Shown: positions 10,930-22,247 of the stretch, in pieces
Position numbering within the stretch: position 1 is the stretch's first letter
How the letters are laid out: every line of letters starts with the position of its first letter
NCBI RefSeq assembly: GCF_033296635.1
Contig: NW_026944047.1
Span: 124,001 to 188,000 of the forward strand
Length of the DNA: 64,000 nucleotides
Reading direction: 5' to 3'
Source of the DNA: Dichotomopilus funicola
Taxonomy: Eukaryota; Ascomycota; Sordariomycetes; Sordariales; Chaetomiaceae
The notes under the pieces: generated by a model
The model's input: the letters and a program-made list of their open reading frames with translations, nothing else
Told to the model about the DNA's origin: nothing
Databases searched by the model: none
Position numbers and translations under genes: made by a program

Positions 10930-13298
10930 CTACACAAAATCAAACGTATCCCCCTGATCACCCACCATCTTCCCCACCCTCACCGAACCCACCACCCTCT
11001 CCAACTTCAAAACATCATACCTCGAAAACATCACCCTCACCGTCCCCTCCCCATGCGGCACCAACAGCGCCTGCTCACTCGCCTGCAAATACCCCCCCGC
11101 AATCTCCCGATAAAACACCGGATTATCCGGCAGACCATAAAACACCACCCTTCTCACGCCGCGTATCGCATACCGCCGGAAATGGTGCGCCCGCTCCGTG
11201 TACAGCAACACCTGGTGCCGACCACTGAGGAAATGCGACCGCGCCCGCGACGCCTCGCGCACGTCGGCGTACTCGGAGATGCTCCCGAAGGAGATCCTCT
11301 CTACGGCCGGGCTGTTGGCGAAGTAGTTGCGTACGCGGACGAAGTCGAGGTAGGAGGGGATGAAGATTAGCGTGCCGCCGCCGCCGCCGGCATCACCTCC
11401 GGTGCTAGTAGACCGTGACTTGCTATTCTTCAAAAGCATCGGTACGATGGCCCGGGTGAAATAGGCGAACCGCGCGTCCGGGTCGGCCGCGATCGAGGGG
11501 ACGTCAAAGCGGCTGAAGGTCTGGCGGACACGCACCGGGAGATGCTGGATGGCGCCCTGCGGCTCGGGCTGTTGCAGCCGGGCTTTGCCCGCCCAGTTGC
11601 GGCAGTGTGTGCGCAGGAGCTCGGCCAGCTCGGGGGTGTGGAACGCGCTGAAGACAGCGGTTTGTCGGAAGAGGGGAGCTTGGTCGTCGAGGTACCAGCT
11701 GCGCACACGGCTGAAGTCGCAGCCGTGGGCGTCGCGCGGTTGGATGTTGAGATGCTCCAGGATGAACTCGACGTGTTCCCAGTTTTGCATTAGGAGCGCG
11801 TCGGCCTGGTCGATGATTACTAGCTCGATGGAGCTGAGGAAGTCGAAGTCGAGTTGTTTGCCTTTTTCTTTTTCCTCTTCCGATCCCATCGCCATGCGTA
11901 GACCCAGCGGGCTGGCGAGGATGATGTCGGAGTTGTAGAACTGGGAGAAGTACTTGATTGTCTTGCGCGTGAACTTCATGCCCAGCCGGAACATGTCGTC
12001 GTCGCTGCCGGCGAAGAGATCCCGGAAGTCTTCGGGTTTGTCCTCGGCGAACTTGGTCTGCTTGTCGACGTACCCGTCCTCGAACCGCTTGCGGTTCTCT
12101 TGCTGGTCTGGCTCGCAGATTGATACCATCATGTCGACCATTTTGACGCACGAGTTGCGCGTGGGCAGCAGCATCAGCACCTTGGGACGGGTGAACCCTT
12201 GGTCGCGCAGCTCCAGATCCTCGCTGCCCTCGTAGCGCGCCAGCCGGGCGTTGTTCTTGACGACTCTGTCGCGGGTTCTGCGTATGTGTTAGCTGGTAGC
12301 TGATCGAGCCAAGATAAGGTATGTGGCTAGCTTACTTAAAAATATGGTTGAGAGCATGCAATGAGGCCATCCGCCGAATACTCTGCGCCCCCGCGACTGT
12401 CCGGTTGCAGTATAGCAAATCCTGGTAGTTGAACAGCAGCGGCGCTATCGTCTGCTCGACCTGGTCAAACTTGGCATGTTTAGGCTCCATTGCCTCCTGC
12501 AACCTCTTCTTGAGCTTGAGGTCCGCGATCCCCGTCACCGGCGCTGGCAGTGACTTCCCCGTGGTATCACCGGTATCCGGTGTGCTCAGGAATACCCTTG
12601 TCGAGTCCGTTGCTATCCGCTCCGTGCGCCACTTGCTCTGCTGGATCGCCGTCACCCGCGGTTGCAGCTCTTCGGCCTTTGGATCAGAAAAGTGCATCTC
12701 GAACGGGTCAGAGCTGTCCAAGTCATCGTCCACGTCGAACAAGTCTTCCGGTGCCGCATCGTCCGCTTCTTCCTCCAAGTCTTCTACCCGGTCAACATCC
12801 CGCTCCACATCAGCATCATCGTTCTCATCTCCATCATCGCCTGCTTGTGACACAGCTTCAGGTTTTGCAGATTCGTTGTCCGCGTGATCGAGCTTCCGCC
12901 GTTTTGCTTTCGGCGCGCTCTCCACCAAACTGCGCATCAAACTGGCGTACGGCTGGCCAGCCTTGGCATCCTCCTCATCTTCACTCTCATCGGAATCCAC
13001 ATCCATACCCTCCAATTCGTCCTCAAACGGACTCTGGCCATCACTCTCAGAGTCGGATTCACTATCCGGGTTAGTTTCATCCAATCAATAACCTTCCGAG
13101 ACAAAGTCCCTCCAAGATAACTCACTCCTTCGAAGCCAGCCGTTTGTCATCAAATCGAGCACTCCGCGGCGGCTGGGCAACACTCCTTGCTCGACCGCGA
13201 CCTCTTCCTCGAAACGACCCCCGTCCTCTTGATCCTCCACGACTTGGCCCGCCCCTTCCTGATCCTCCACGGAACCCTCCACGGCCCCCGGGGGCCAT
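10930..13298 (-). CDS. UTP25: U3 snoRNP / SSU processome protein Utp25
   Basis: Complement exons 13126-13298, 12336-13061 and 10930-12277; introns 13062-13125 and 12278-12335 (both GT-AG, phase 2). Product 748 residues, close to the yeast length. Utp25 is a nucleolar DEAD-helicase-like protein without intact catalytic motifs, needed for 18S rRNA processing. Seen here: an RGG/GRG-rich N-terminus (residues 1-40), an acidic Asp/Glu region (about 58-150), then the conserved core with LMLLPTRNSC, SDIILASPLGLRMAMG, IDQADALLMQNWEHV, a Gly/Ser insert, YLDFVRVRNYF, and near the end LLYTERAHHFRRYAIRG and VVFYGLPDNPVFY. Splicing joins ...RLASK to DESDSESD and HIF to KTRDRVVKNNARL, both in frame. Its promoter faces that of eIF3f and carries an inverted pair of teloboxes. 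Confidence 0.95.
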
Positions 13299-14230
13299 TG
13301 TATTCTGAAAAGGTGTTTGGAGGTGAATATCTGGTGTTGGGTTGGTTGATGGCTCTCGACAGGGTCCGAGAGCTCACATGAAAAAAGTTGTAAGAAATTC
13401 GTTGTTCGGGGTTAGGGTGCAGGGAAGACGTTGAAATTTGCAGTCTATGCAACCCTAACCCTGTCTTCTGCAGGGATGACATGGCACACCTGGACTCCCG
13501 GACGACTTGTGGAGGAAGGGCTACAGCAAACAACTCTCAACTAACCCAATCTGCTATTCAAAAAACGAAATACCATAATTCTAAGGCCTAATAACCTGCC
13601 ATCCACTGTTGAACTTGTCGTACTTCGAAGGAAGCGACAGCATTCATGGTGTAATTACGTCAAGCGAATGATGTAACACCAGCAACGACGCGGTTGCTGC
13701 GGAACATGGAATCGAAATTCATTTACTAGTCCAACTAGTAAGAGGTGCTCGAAGGTTCAAAACCCAGGCATTAGGGCAAATCTCCCCGTAAAAACAAACA
13801 CTCAACCGTGATATGTCCTATTGCGACGTCAACTTCAGCCTCGCCTGCAATGGCCAACAACCAATCACCGACCACCCCACCACGACCACACCAAAAACCC
13901 CCACCTCACTCGGCAGCCTCGCCCGCCACTTCTTATCGGGGCTTATCTTAGCGCGCACAACCAGGTCCCGCACCCACAGCAAAACCAAAATTCGAGGTCC
14001 GACCCTTTGGGTGTGTGAACGAAAAGAAGCGGCTCCGGTTTTGGTTTGCGTTGCGACTATTTTCCCCGAGACTCCGCGAGGGACCTTACCGACCCAAGAC
14101 GAGACCCCCCCCTCCCCCTGTTCCCACCCCCATCGGTCGCCACTAATTTTCTGCGCCCCGGGGAGTCGACGACAGAGAAAATCCAACCTCAACATCTCAC
14201 CAAGAGGTCCGTCGGATAACAGTCGTCAAT
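13299..14230. promoter_or_regulatory. Divergent promoter region of UTP25 and eIF3f
   Basis: 932 bp between two start codons. It contains two telobox elements (13410-13418 and 13451-13462) nearer UTP25, a CCAAT sequence at about 13860 nearer eIF3f, and a C/T-rich leader before the eIF3f start. Open frames here lack coding character. Confidence 0.55.
13410..13462. promoter_or_regulatory. Inverted pair of telobox (Tbf1-type) elements
   Basis: GGTTAGGGT at 13410-13418 and AACCCTAACCCT at 13451-13462 face each other with 32 bases between, 112-165 bp upstream of the UTP25 start. In fungi, AACCCTAA is known as a Tbf1 site in promoters of ribosomal and snoRNA genes. Use here is inferred from the sequence match and the neighbouring gene's role. 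Confidence 0.6.
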
Positions 14231-15537
14231 ATGGCTGTCGAGCAAGAGAACTTCGTCCACCTCGCGAGGCCGCTGGCGCCAACCAACCTGGGTTTCTCTA
14301 GCAGTGCCCCGCTTACCGTCAACATCCAGCCCCAAGTATGTCTGCCACTCCTAAACCGCTATGTTGTTTGTCGCTCCGAAGATCAACAATTACCCCTCCA
14401 CCTCTCCCTTGTTTGTTGACATATCCACCAATATGGCGTCCCGATTTACCCATATATGGAAGGATACGTATGAACACATCTGGTCATGATACATTAACAC
14501 ATGCCGCTTCCCTTCTCTAGGCAGTCTTCTCCGTCATCGACCATGCCGTCCGCCGCGACACCCGCGACACCCAATCGACACGAGTGATCGGAGCCCTCGT
14601 CGGCACCCGCAGCGAAGATGGCAGCGAAGTCGAAGTGCGCAGCACCTTCGCCATCCCGCACACCGAGAACGAAGACCAAGTCGAAGTCGACGTCGAGTAC
14701 CAAAAGAACATGCTGGCCCTAACCCTCAAAGCCTCCCCGCGCGAGACCCTCCTCGGCTGGTACACCACCTCCCACGAGCTCAACAGCTTCTCCGCGCTCA
14801 TCCAAAACTTCTTCGCCTCCCCGGAAACCGGCACCGCCCCGCACCCGGCCGTGCACCTGACCATCTCCACGGAACCGGGCGCCTCCATCGAGACCAAAAC
14901 CTACATCTCCGCCCCCGTCGCCGTCTCCCCCGACCGCGCCTCCGAATCCTGTCTCTTCATCGAGGTCCCCCACAAACTCCTCTTCACCGACGCCGAGCGC
15001 GCCGCCCTGGGCACCGCCACCGCAGCCGCCAGCACGGAAACCCGCGCCGCCCCCGTCATCTCCGACATCGAAACCCTCGCGCAGTCGCTCGAGTCCGTCT
15101 CCGACCTCCTCGAGCGCGTCTCCTCCTACGTCGGCGAGGTTCTCGACGAAGAACGCGACGGCAACCACGCGCTGGGCCAGTACCTGATGAACGCTCTGTC
15201 CCTAGCCCCCAAAGTCGACCCCACCCAAATCGAATCCGACTTCAATAACCACGTCCAGGACGTGCTCATGGTCAGCTACCTGGCCAATACCATCCGCACG
15301 CAGATCGATCTGGCCCAGCGCCTGGCTACCGCTCCGCTTGTTGGGGGGGATGGTAAAGAAGGTGGTGATGGGAAGGGTAAGGATGGTGAGGATGGTGGGA
15401 AGACGGAGGGCGGTGATCGCCGGGGTGGTGGTGGGAGGGGTGGGAAGCGTGGCGGTCGGGGTGGTGGCCGTGGTGGTGGACAAAGGGGGGAGCCTAGGGA
15501 GCCGAGGGAACCGCGGGAGCCGAGGGAGACTGAGTGA
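14231..15537 (+). CDS. eif3f: Translation initiation factor eIF3 subunit f (MPN domain)
   Basis: Exons 14231-14335 and 14521-15537, intron 14336-14520 (GTATGT...CTAG, phase 0), product 373 residues. eIF3f is one of two MPN subunits of the eIF3 core that joins the 43S complex. The MPN fold starts at about residue 25 (PLTVNIQPQAVFSVIDHAVR), with RVIGALVGTRSEDGSEVEVR, PHTENEDQVEVDVEYQKNM and GWYTTSHELNSFSALIQNFF. The JAMM metal ligands are incomplete, as is normal for eIF3f. The C-terminal helices (NHVQDVLMVSYLANTIRTQI) fit the MIF4G-facing helical bundle. Unusual is a Gly/Arg/Asp tail of about 50 residues with RGG repeats ending in EPREPREPRE. Coding sequence shifts from C-rich to G-rich there. 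Divergent from UTP25. Confidence 0.95.
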
Positions 15538-17547
15538 ATGGGGTTGCTGCGGTAGGGAGATAGAAGCTGTGATTAACTCAAGGGAAGAACCGGTTACGGA
15601 GGATAGGCAGGGTTAGAGTGAGTTTGATCGAAAGAAGGTAGTCCACTCCGGCCGGGACAGAACCAGGAGAAGAAGGTGTTGTCTGGAGACTGGCTACGCT
15701 GTCTGGAGAGGGAGAGCGGGTTCAGGTTCAAAGTAACCAAAAGTAGAATAGGACGGGAGGGGTTTTCCCAACCACTTTCACCCTTCTATTTGTCACTCTG
15801 TCTCTTTAGCGGGTCGGCAAGGAAAAAAGAGAGGTTCTCTGTTTGTTTCTGATCTGTGTCGCCTGTCAGCAGATGTATTCGTTGGTATTCCACATTCTCC
15901 GTCCACGCTCTGCCCATCTTATTTCTGTCCGTGTCAATCACTCCAATAAGCAGGTAGCGGCCACGCTAAAACGGTATCCAGCAATGGAAATGAAGAATAT
16001 TTGACATCTAAACATAAACAACCCCGGCGTTCATTAAACAAGAAGCAGTGACCCGTAACTCTAGAAGGGAAAATATTTTGTTGTAAAGAAGGTTAAATCC
16101 GAAAAAACGATAGTAACGAGATCCAAGAGACAGAAAGATGTATAGCCGGACAATATCAAGTCTTAAAAGGAAATTAACCATGATCTATCCAAGACTCCCT
16201 TCTCTGGCAAGCTAGACTCGGTGTCTCATTCCATGACTCCTACATTACCACATTGTAAGGAAAGGACATGGAAAATGAGGCTGACTTAGACAAGCAATGG
16301 GATGAAGAAATAGTAGACAATGATTAACCCGTGAGGTAATGAATACGAGGTAGCAGACTCCCCGGCAAAAAAAGAAGGGCAGAAAATAACAGGAAAACAT
16401 AAGTTAGCCAACAATCCTCACAGAACCGTTGATGTTAACCACACGCCTGTACTGTGTGACCTGTAAAAAGGCCTACTACACAACATTTACGAGATCCCAC
16501 ACCAACCAACCCGTATACTTCACAACACAAACATCACGAATCACATCCCTAATCACCCCAACACACCAAATCAATCAATCAAACCCATCCATTGTGTGTC
16601 TGTCTCTCTGTGTGTGATTCTATTCTGCACATCTATAACAGCACCCACCTCTGGGCTCCCAGACATCCAGGCTGGAAGCAGATGACCAACGGCCACGGAA
16701 GGTTGTCGCGTCAAGTCAAATTGATCAAGAACCCAACCCAATCAGACCAACCAACCATTCCGCCCGCGGGCTTCATCTCCGCCATTTACTTCGACATTAA
16801 TCCTCCCCTCTCCATTGAACAGCGCTTCATGTGTGTGTGACATGCTGTGCTTTGTTGCGTGATACTGTGTGTGTCATGTCTCATGAAGCTGGTTCCCCTA
16901 TGTCCTGAGAACCCAACTCTCAACTCACACATGATATGCACCGGCAACAACATACACACACACAGGAAACCGCCCCAGCCTGGCCTGCCCTCTCTGTTTT
17001 TATCATCACCGCCGTCAACACCACCACTCTCCCAAATTTTGAGCAGAGCAGTGATGTGTATGCACCCCCCCCGCCTCACTCAACCGTTTGTTTAGACCCC
17101 AGAACAAGACAAAACAAAGCACCGCAAAAAAAAAAGGAAGCAAGAAAAAGTGGAAAAAGAAGTGAAAAAAAAAAGACACGTTGACGTCTCCAAGTCGTAC
17201 CAACAACCCCCAAGTCACCAAGTCACCAAGCACAACCCACCTAAACTCGCTCCACCCGCCATGCCTCGCCTCGCCATGCCTGACCGGCCGACTGACTCCC
17301 AGAACGCCTCTGTGGATGATAATCACGATGATGATGATGATGATATGCTTGATGTATGCATTGTGCGCGCGCGCGCCCGTCTTCAATTCACCCAGACAAC
17401 AACAAATCGACCAAGTCACCAACCAACCAGCCCGCCCCATGTTTTGACGCCTCTTTGAACTCGAATGTATCCGTTTTGACTCCCGTTTTGATGCTCTCTG
17501 TAAATGTTCGCTCCCCCCTTTTCTTTATGCCGCATGCGTAGTGTGTG
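15538..17547. other. Intergenic region between the convergent eIF3f and R3H-SUZ genes
   Basis: 2.0 kb between two stop codons, so it must hold both 3' ends. AT-richer 15950-16640, then CA-rich with GTGTGT runs, A runs near 17125-17175, a (GAT)n microsatellite at about 17328-17346 and an alternating GC stretch near 17366-17378. No gene was recognised. Confidence 0.55.
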
Positions 17548-20289
17548 TTATGTGGAAGGCTTCTGCGGCAATGTGGCGGGGTTGCCGTAGTTCGGAAGGT
17601 GGGTGAAGGTTTGGCCAGGCCCGGGTGGAGGAGGGCCAGCGGCCTTGTGGTTGGGGATGTGCATGGCAGGACCGCTGGGAGGTGGGATATGCTGGGGAGC
17701 GTGAGGCGGAGGGGGTGCCTGCTGTTGCACCGGGTGGTATGGCGGCATGGAGTTGTTTGAGCTTTGTCTCGACATCATGTAGGGCCCGGGCGGTGGCACA
17801 CCATATCCCGGCTGAGGCAGTGGCTGCTGGAACCCGCTGTAACTCATATGCGGTGAATGGAATCGGGGGCTGCCGTGCTGAGAACCAGACCCTCCATAAG
17901 AGCCGGGCACGTGCGGTGGCGGTGGTGGTTGCAAAGGAAGCCCATTGCCCCCTGGGACAAAAGACTGTGTTTTTGGGTTGAACGCCTGCCGGTTGTAGCT
18001 GCCCGGGATAGGGTGCTGGCTCTTCGGATCGCTAGGGTTGACGTTTGCGGGAAGCTGCCCATAAGCATACGGGATGCCCGAAGGCGGCACTGGACTGGAT
18101 CGAGGCGGGTAAGCGTTCTGGGTGTAGCCCTGCGCCGGCCATGAGGGCTGAGCGATGCTTGGCGCTGGGCTCCCGTACGGCCCAGCCGCGATGGGCGGGT
18201 TCGGGTTTGGCGGCGGCGGCGGCCGGTATCCCTGCTGCGGGGGCGGGACGGGCTGTGGCACAGCTGAGGGCATGGGTGGTGTCCCGTACTGTAGTCAAGA
18301 CAAGTTAACAAAAAGGTACAATCAGCGAGACAAAAGAGGCATGCTTACACTTGGCACAGTAGTGTATTGCCCGTTGAAGCTGTTACTGGGCACCATCTGC
18401 GGTGCATACGGCTGAGTAGGGGCGTACATCGGCTGGGTAGTACTTGGGTATGGTTGCTGCTGGTATTGACCGGTGAATGGGGCGGCGGTAACCGGATAGT
18501 ATTGAGGCGCAGAGGCGCCCCAGTTCGGGTGCTGCGGACCGCACCAAGCGACATACTGAGACCGAGACTCGAAGCTCTCGTCGTCCCGGCGCTTCGGTTT
18601 CTTCTTACCGCTGTTCGGCCTGTCTTTTCCAGAAACCGAACTAGCACGTGAGACACCGTTGCTCTCTTCACCATCTGTCCAAGATCGTTAGAACCGGTTA
18701 AGAATGGGAAGCACGAAATGGTAAACTCTTACCCTGGGCGGCACTCTCTGCTTTCTCCACACTTCCAAAGATACGAAGTCGGGCTTTGTTGTATGCTTCC
18801 TCACGCTCTTCTCGGGTCATCCTAGGTTAGACGTTAGCATGGGAGGAATTAAACAAGGAGCACATGCTGTGCATGTTCAAATTCTCACTTTTCCTTGGTT
18901 GGGGCGGTCTTGTCTTTGGAATCACTGCCCGCTTCAGATGTGGGTTTTGACGGGCTAGCACTGGCAGGACCTAATTCACCATCCTCGCCTCGGCGCATGA
19001 TCTTTCTCGGTAGAACGACAGGGGCAGGCGAGCTGCTGCTCGGGGTGCTAGTCGCAATGCTCGACAGCGACGGGGGTATCCGGCAAAAAGGGGTCCGGAA
19101 AATACGAACAGCTCCCGCAGCTGCCTCATAGGAGTGCGTCATGTGGTAATAGTCGGCCAGTCTGTGCGTCAGCATTCTACAAAAGGAGTTGCTGGGGGGC
19201 AAGTCCATGTACGGCTCCCTACAAAAGCATTAGCGACTCATATTGCAAATGAGAAGAAAAGTATGCTACAGAGCGTGAAGGGGAAAGAAGGGAACGCACT
19301 TCGAGTCCTGTACAAATTCAATGACTTGCTGCTCCAGTCTCAGCAGAAAGATACGATCCTTGGGCGACTGCATTGCTTCGAGCAACTTCTCATCTGGAGT
19401 TTGACTGTAGAAGGCGTTGGGCGCCAGAGCATCTGGAGGTGCAGTACCCCCAACAAGCGACACCTTCGGGTCTGCTGGCACTTGCTTGTCGGAACTTCCG
19501 CTCTGTGGTGTGGTGGGGCCCTGGTTCTTCGTCCCAGCCAAGGGATGGAGTGCGGGAAGGACGCGAGGGGGCATATCCCCAATCTGAATACGCTGGATGC
19601 GAGCGGCGACATCAGAGCCCATGCGGGAACTAGCCATGTACGAGCCGCGAATGGAAAAGGCGTCGTCGTCCTCCGCAGCAGCCTTGACGCTGGCACTGTC
19701 GTCCGGGCGGAGCGATTCCTTCTCGTCCAGCGCAAACGTCGTGCCCGAGGTGATGCTCTTGCCATCGAGGCTCGGAGGCTTAGTCCCTAGCTCGGAATTT
19801 GAGTCGGCTCGCTGGGATGTGTCGTCGGACGGCGTCTGGCTGGCGCTGGCTTTGCTTGACCCCCCGGGGATTCCGCCTAACGATCCGTTGACGACAAGAT
19901 TGAGGGAGGGCGATTTCGCTTCTAGCTTGAGGTCCTTTAACCCCGCGACGAGTTTAGCGTCGGCGGGCTGCTCGTTGCTGGCGGCCATCGGTTGTGCATT
20001 GGAGGAAGAAATTGTGGCATTCGGGACACCTGTTAGCGGAGTAGAGGAGACGACGGCAGGCGCGGTCGCAGAGGCGGGGCCGTCTCTCCTGTCTCTAACC
20101 GGGGCCGTTTCGGTAGTTCTCGCGATATGGGCAGCCGATTTGGCGCTCTTCGTAGTTGATGTAGCAGCAATCTAGAAGAGGGGAGGAAAGACGAGAAGAG
20201 CGAGAATGTTAGCGAACGTGTATCGGGAAGGTAGCATACAAGTGTAAACGCCCGATCACCACCACAAAACATACCCTTGCAAACGACAT
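17548..20289 (-). CDS. R3H and SUZ domain RNA-binding protein
   Basis: Six complement exons: 20275-20289 (15 nt), 19300-20171, 18889-19218, 18733-18821, 18349-18674, 17548-18288; all five introns are GT-AG and phases agree, giving 790 residues. The R3H domain (about 275-345) shows RIFLLRLEQQVIEFV, then FCRMLTHRLADYYHMTH, the R-x3-H core that binds single-stranded nucleic acid. A SUZ motif follows (about 408-430, MTREEREEAYNKARLRIFGS). The last 350 residues are Pro/Gln/Tyr-rich with SQYVAWCGPQHPNWG near their start and look disordered. This layout is that of R3HDM/encore-type cytoplasmic mRNA-binding proteins. The 15-nt first exon encodes MSFAR; a start at the in-frame ATG 19988 would drop the first 66 residues but is possible. 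Divergent from the zinc-knuckle gene. Confidence 0.9.
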
Positions 20290-22247
20290 CTTCCCAGTAT
20301 CGCTCGCCATAGTGGGAGCGGCCGCCATCGCTCGGGACCGACGGACGGGGGAAGTCACCGGGGAGACCGGTTATTGATATACGACGGAAAGGTGGGCAGC
20401 GACGTCGAGCCTTGAGGGCAAAAAACACACGGCGTCGGCTCGAAAGGAAGTGGCCGTGCGAACCGTGGGCGTGGGAGATGTGCCGGTCAATTTCAGGCCC
20501 GGGCCGGGAGAGGGGCGCAGGACAACGGATCCGACAAGAAATCAGGAAATGAAACGGAGCAGGGCTGTCCAGACCGAAGGCAGAGCGCAGGCAATCATCG
20601 TGCGGGGGGCAGTTGGATGCAAAGTTGGGCGGGTTCGGCAGTGTCCCAAGTGTGACGATTTGCGGATGTCGGTGCGAAAGGGGCGGAGGTTGTGGTGCGA
20701 GTGCCGTCGAAGCTGTGTAGGTCGTCCGTTGCGATGCTTGCCCGGTCTGTGGGAGGACGATGCAGGTGTGCAGGTGGATTTGAGACTTCGGGTAGTGCAC
20801 AAGATCGCAAACTCCAGTGTTAAGGCACGCTTGGCCGCGGCCGTCGAGGTTCGGGCGAGGGCTTTGCGGTTCCAGACAGTCTGTGCTTCGTCCGGGAAGC
20901 CGACCACCACAATTGGGGCGGTTGAAGATGAGGAGGGGGGTTGTGCGATGTCCAACGATGGAGGAGTTGCACAAGGGGGATTTCGAGCCAGGAGCAACCA
21001 AGAGGAGGCTGCTGTGGTCCCTCCCGCTGGCTTACCAGGTAACCCACGCTGGGAGGGAGGCCTGAAGACGGCCCGCCCGGCTTGAATCAGCCGGGGACCC
21101 ACTTCTGCTGAACATCACGCAGCTCTCCAAGCTGACTTGCCCTGAACGAAATGAGGTGGTTTACTTTACAAAATCGTCCTTGGACGCACACGATTCGAAT
21201 TCAACAGGGTAAATTGAGGGCTTCCATGGGCTGGAGTTTCTCCCACCGGGCTCGACAATTGACATCATCCCTCCAGTCAACGTCCACCAATCTGCGGCCA
21301 ACGCAGAGCTGGCCATCCGGTTGTTATGACCTTCCCAAACAAAGAAAACGAGTAACTAGTGATAGACATTGTAATGTTATGGTCATGCGAGTTGGACAAC
21401 ACGCCTCAAAAGCCTACCGGAACCAGAACCAGTTCCAGGTTCTTCAGCTTTCCGATCTTGTTGATGTCAGGCTTTAGGACCGCTGGGGTTGTTACACGTG
21501 CGGCCAGGGAAAGAGAGAAAGAGGATGCAACATAATCACATAATTATTGCTTGCTGGTTGCCTTGAACCTTGGAAGTTCTCGAGCTTCAACCTTGGCAGA
21601 GCAGGTAACACAGCCTGCGACTCGAGCGGTTCGAGTTCACTGTGTACCCCTGCCGCATTAGAGATCAACGGGGAGATAGAGGGCCTTTCAAGGTGAAGGA
21701 GTGAAGAAACGCCTGGTGAGACAAGGCGCATTAGGGAATCCCATCGACAAAAGCAAGGGTGTGGGGGAAGAGATGTCCGTGCCCAGTTTCCAAGGTGGGC
21801 CTTCTCGCGCGACAGGCTGAATTCTGCCGCGGAGAAAAAAAAGGCGGTGACAAATGCCCTTTCAATTGCCGAAGTCTCGTGCCTGCGAAAAGATTGGGTA
21901 ATCGGTAAGACGGTGTATTGTACGCGATTCTGACATCTCATCGTGATTACACCAACTTGGACTCAACCATCTTCAACAACCGGAATCTATCTTCGTCAGC
22001 CCCGGATTTTACATCACCACGAGCATAATCCATTATTGAATGGTGGGAAAGATTACTTAGCACAATCTCGGTTCATTCGAAAGTTACCAATACTTTGAAG
22101 TATCCCGACTCGCCAACCACAACTTCAATCAAGCAGCGAGAGTGGTCAACAGCTCTCATTTTACGACTCACCACTCATTGATTGGTGAGATTACGGACCG
22201 ATACCAAAGCCGACGTGTTGCTATCCATTCTACACCCGGAACTTGAA
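20290..22247. promoter_or_regulatory. Divergent upstream region of the R3H-SUZ and zinc-knuckle genes
   Basis: 1.96 kb between divergent starts. Long open frames on both strands around 20450-21100 (up to 322 codons) overlap each other in several frames in GC-rich leader sequence and show no domain, so they are not called. A perfect short hairpin (ACTCG/CGAGT) lies near 21611-21631. Around 21500-22200 the sequence is ordinary and mixed. Confidence 0.5.

Noticed and set aside
8258..13462. Interstitial telomere repeats
   Set aside because: CCCTAA/TTAGGG units occur in only one or two copies each (8258, 9290, 13410, 13451); too short for a telomere scar. The 9290 copy lies within the MIC12 coding sequence.
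17328..17378. (GAT)n and (CG)n runs as functional elements
   Set aside because: Short simple sequence in a 3' intergenic region; nothing beyond composition supports a role.
20033..21102. Overlapping open frames of 186-322 codons on both strands
   Set aside because: They share the same GC-rich leader DNA in several frames; only 19989-20171 is coding, as part of the R3H-SUZ second exon.
21590..21650. tRNA-like stretch with TGGCAGAGCAGG and GGTTCGAG
   Set aside because: Box A- and B-like words are present but no acceptor stem pairs and the GGTTCGA lies inside a simple hairpin.
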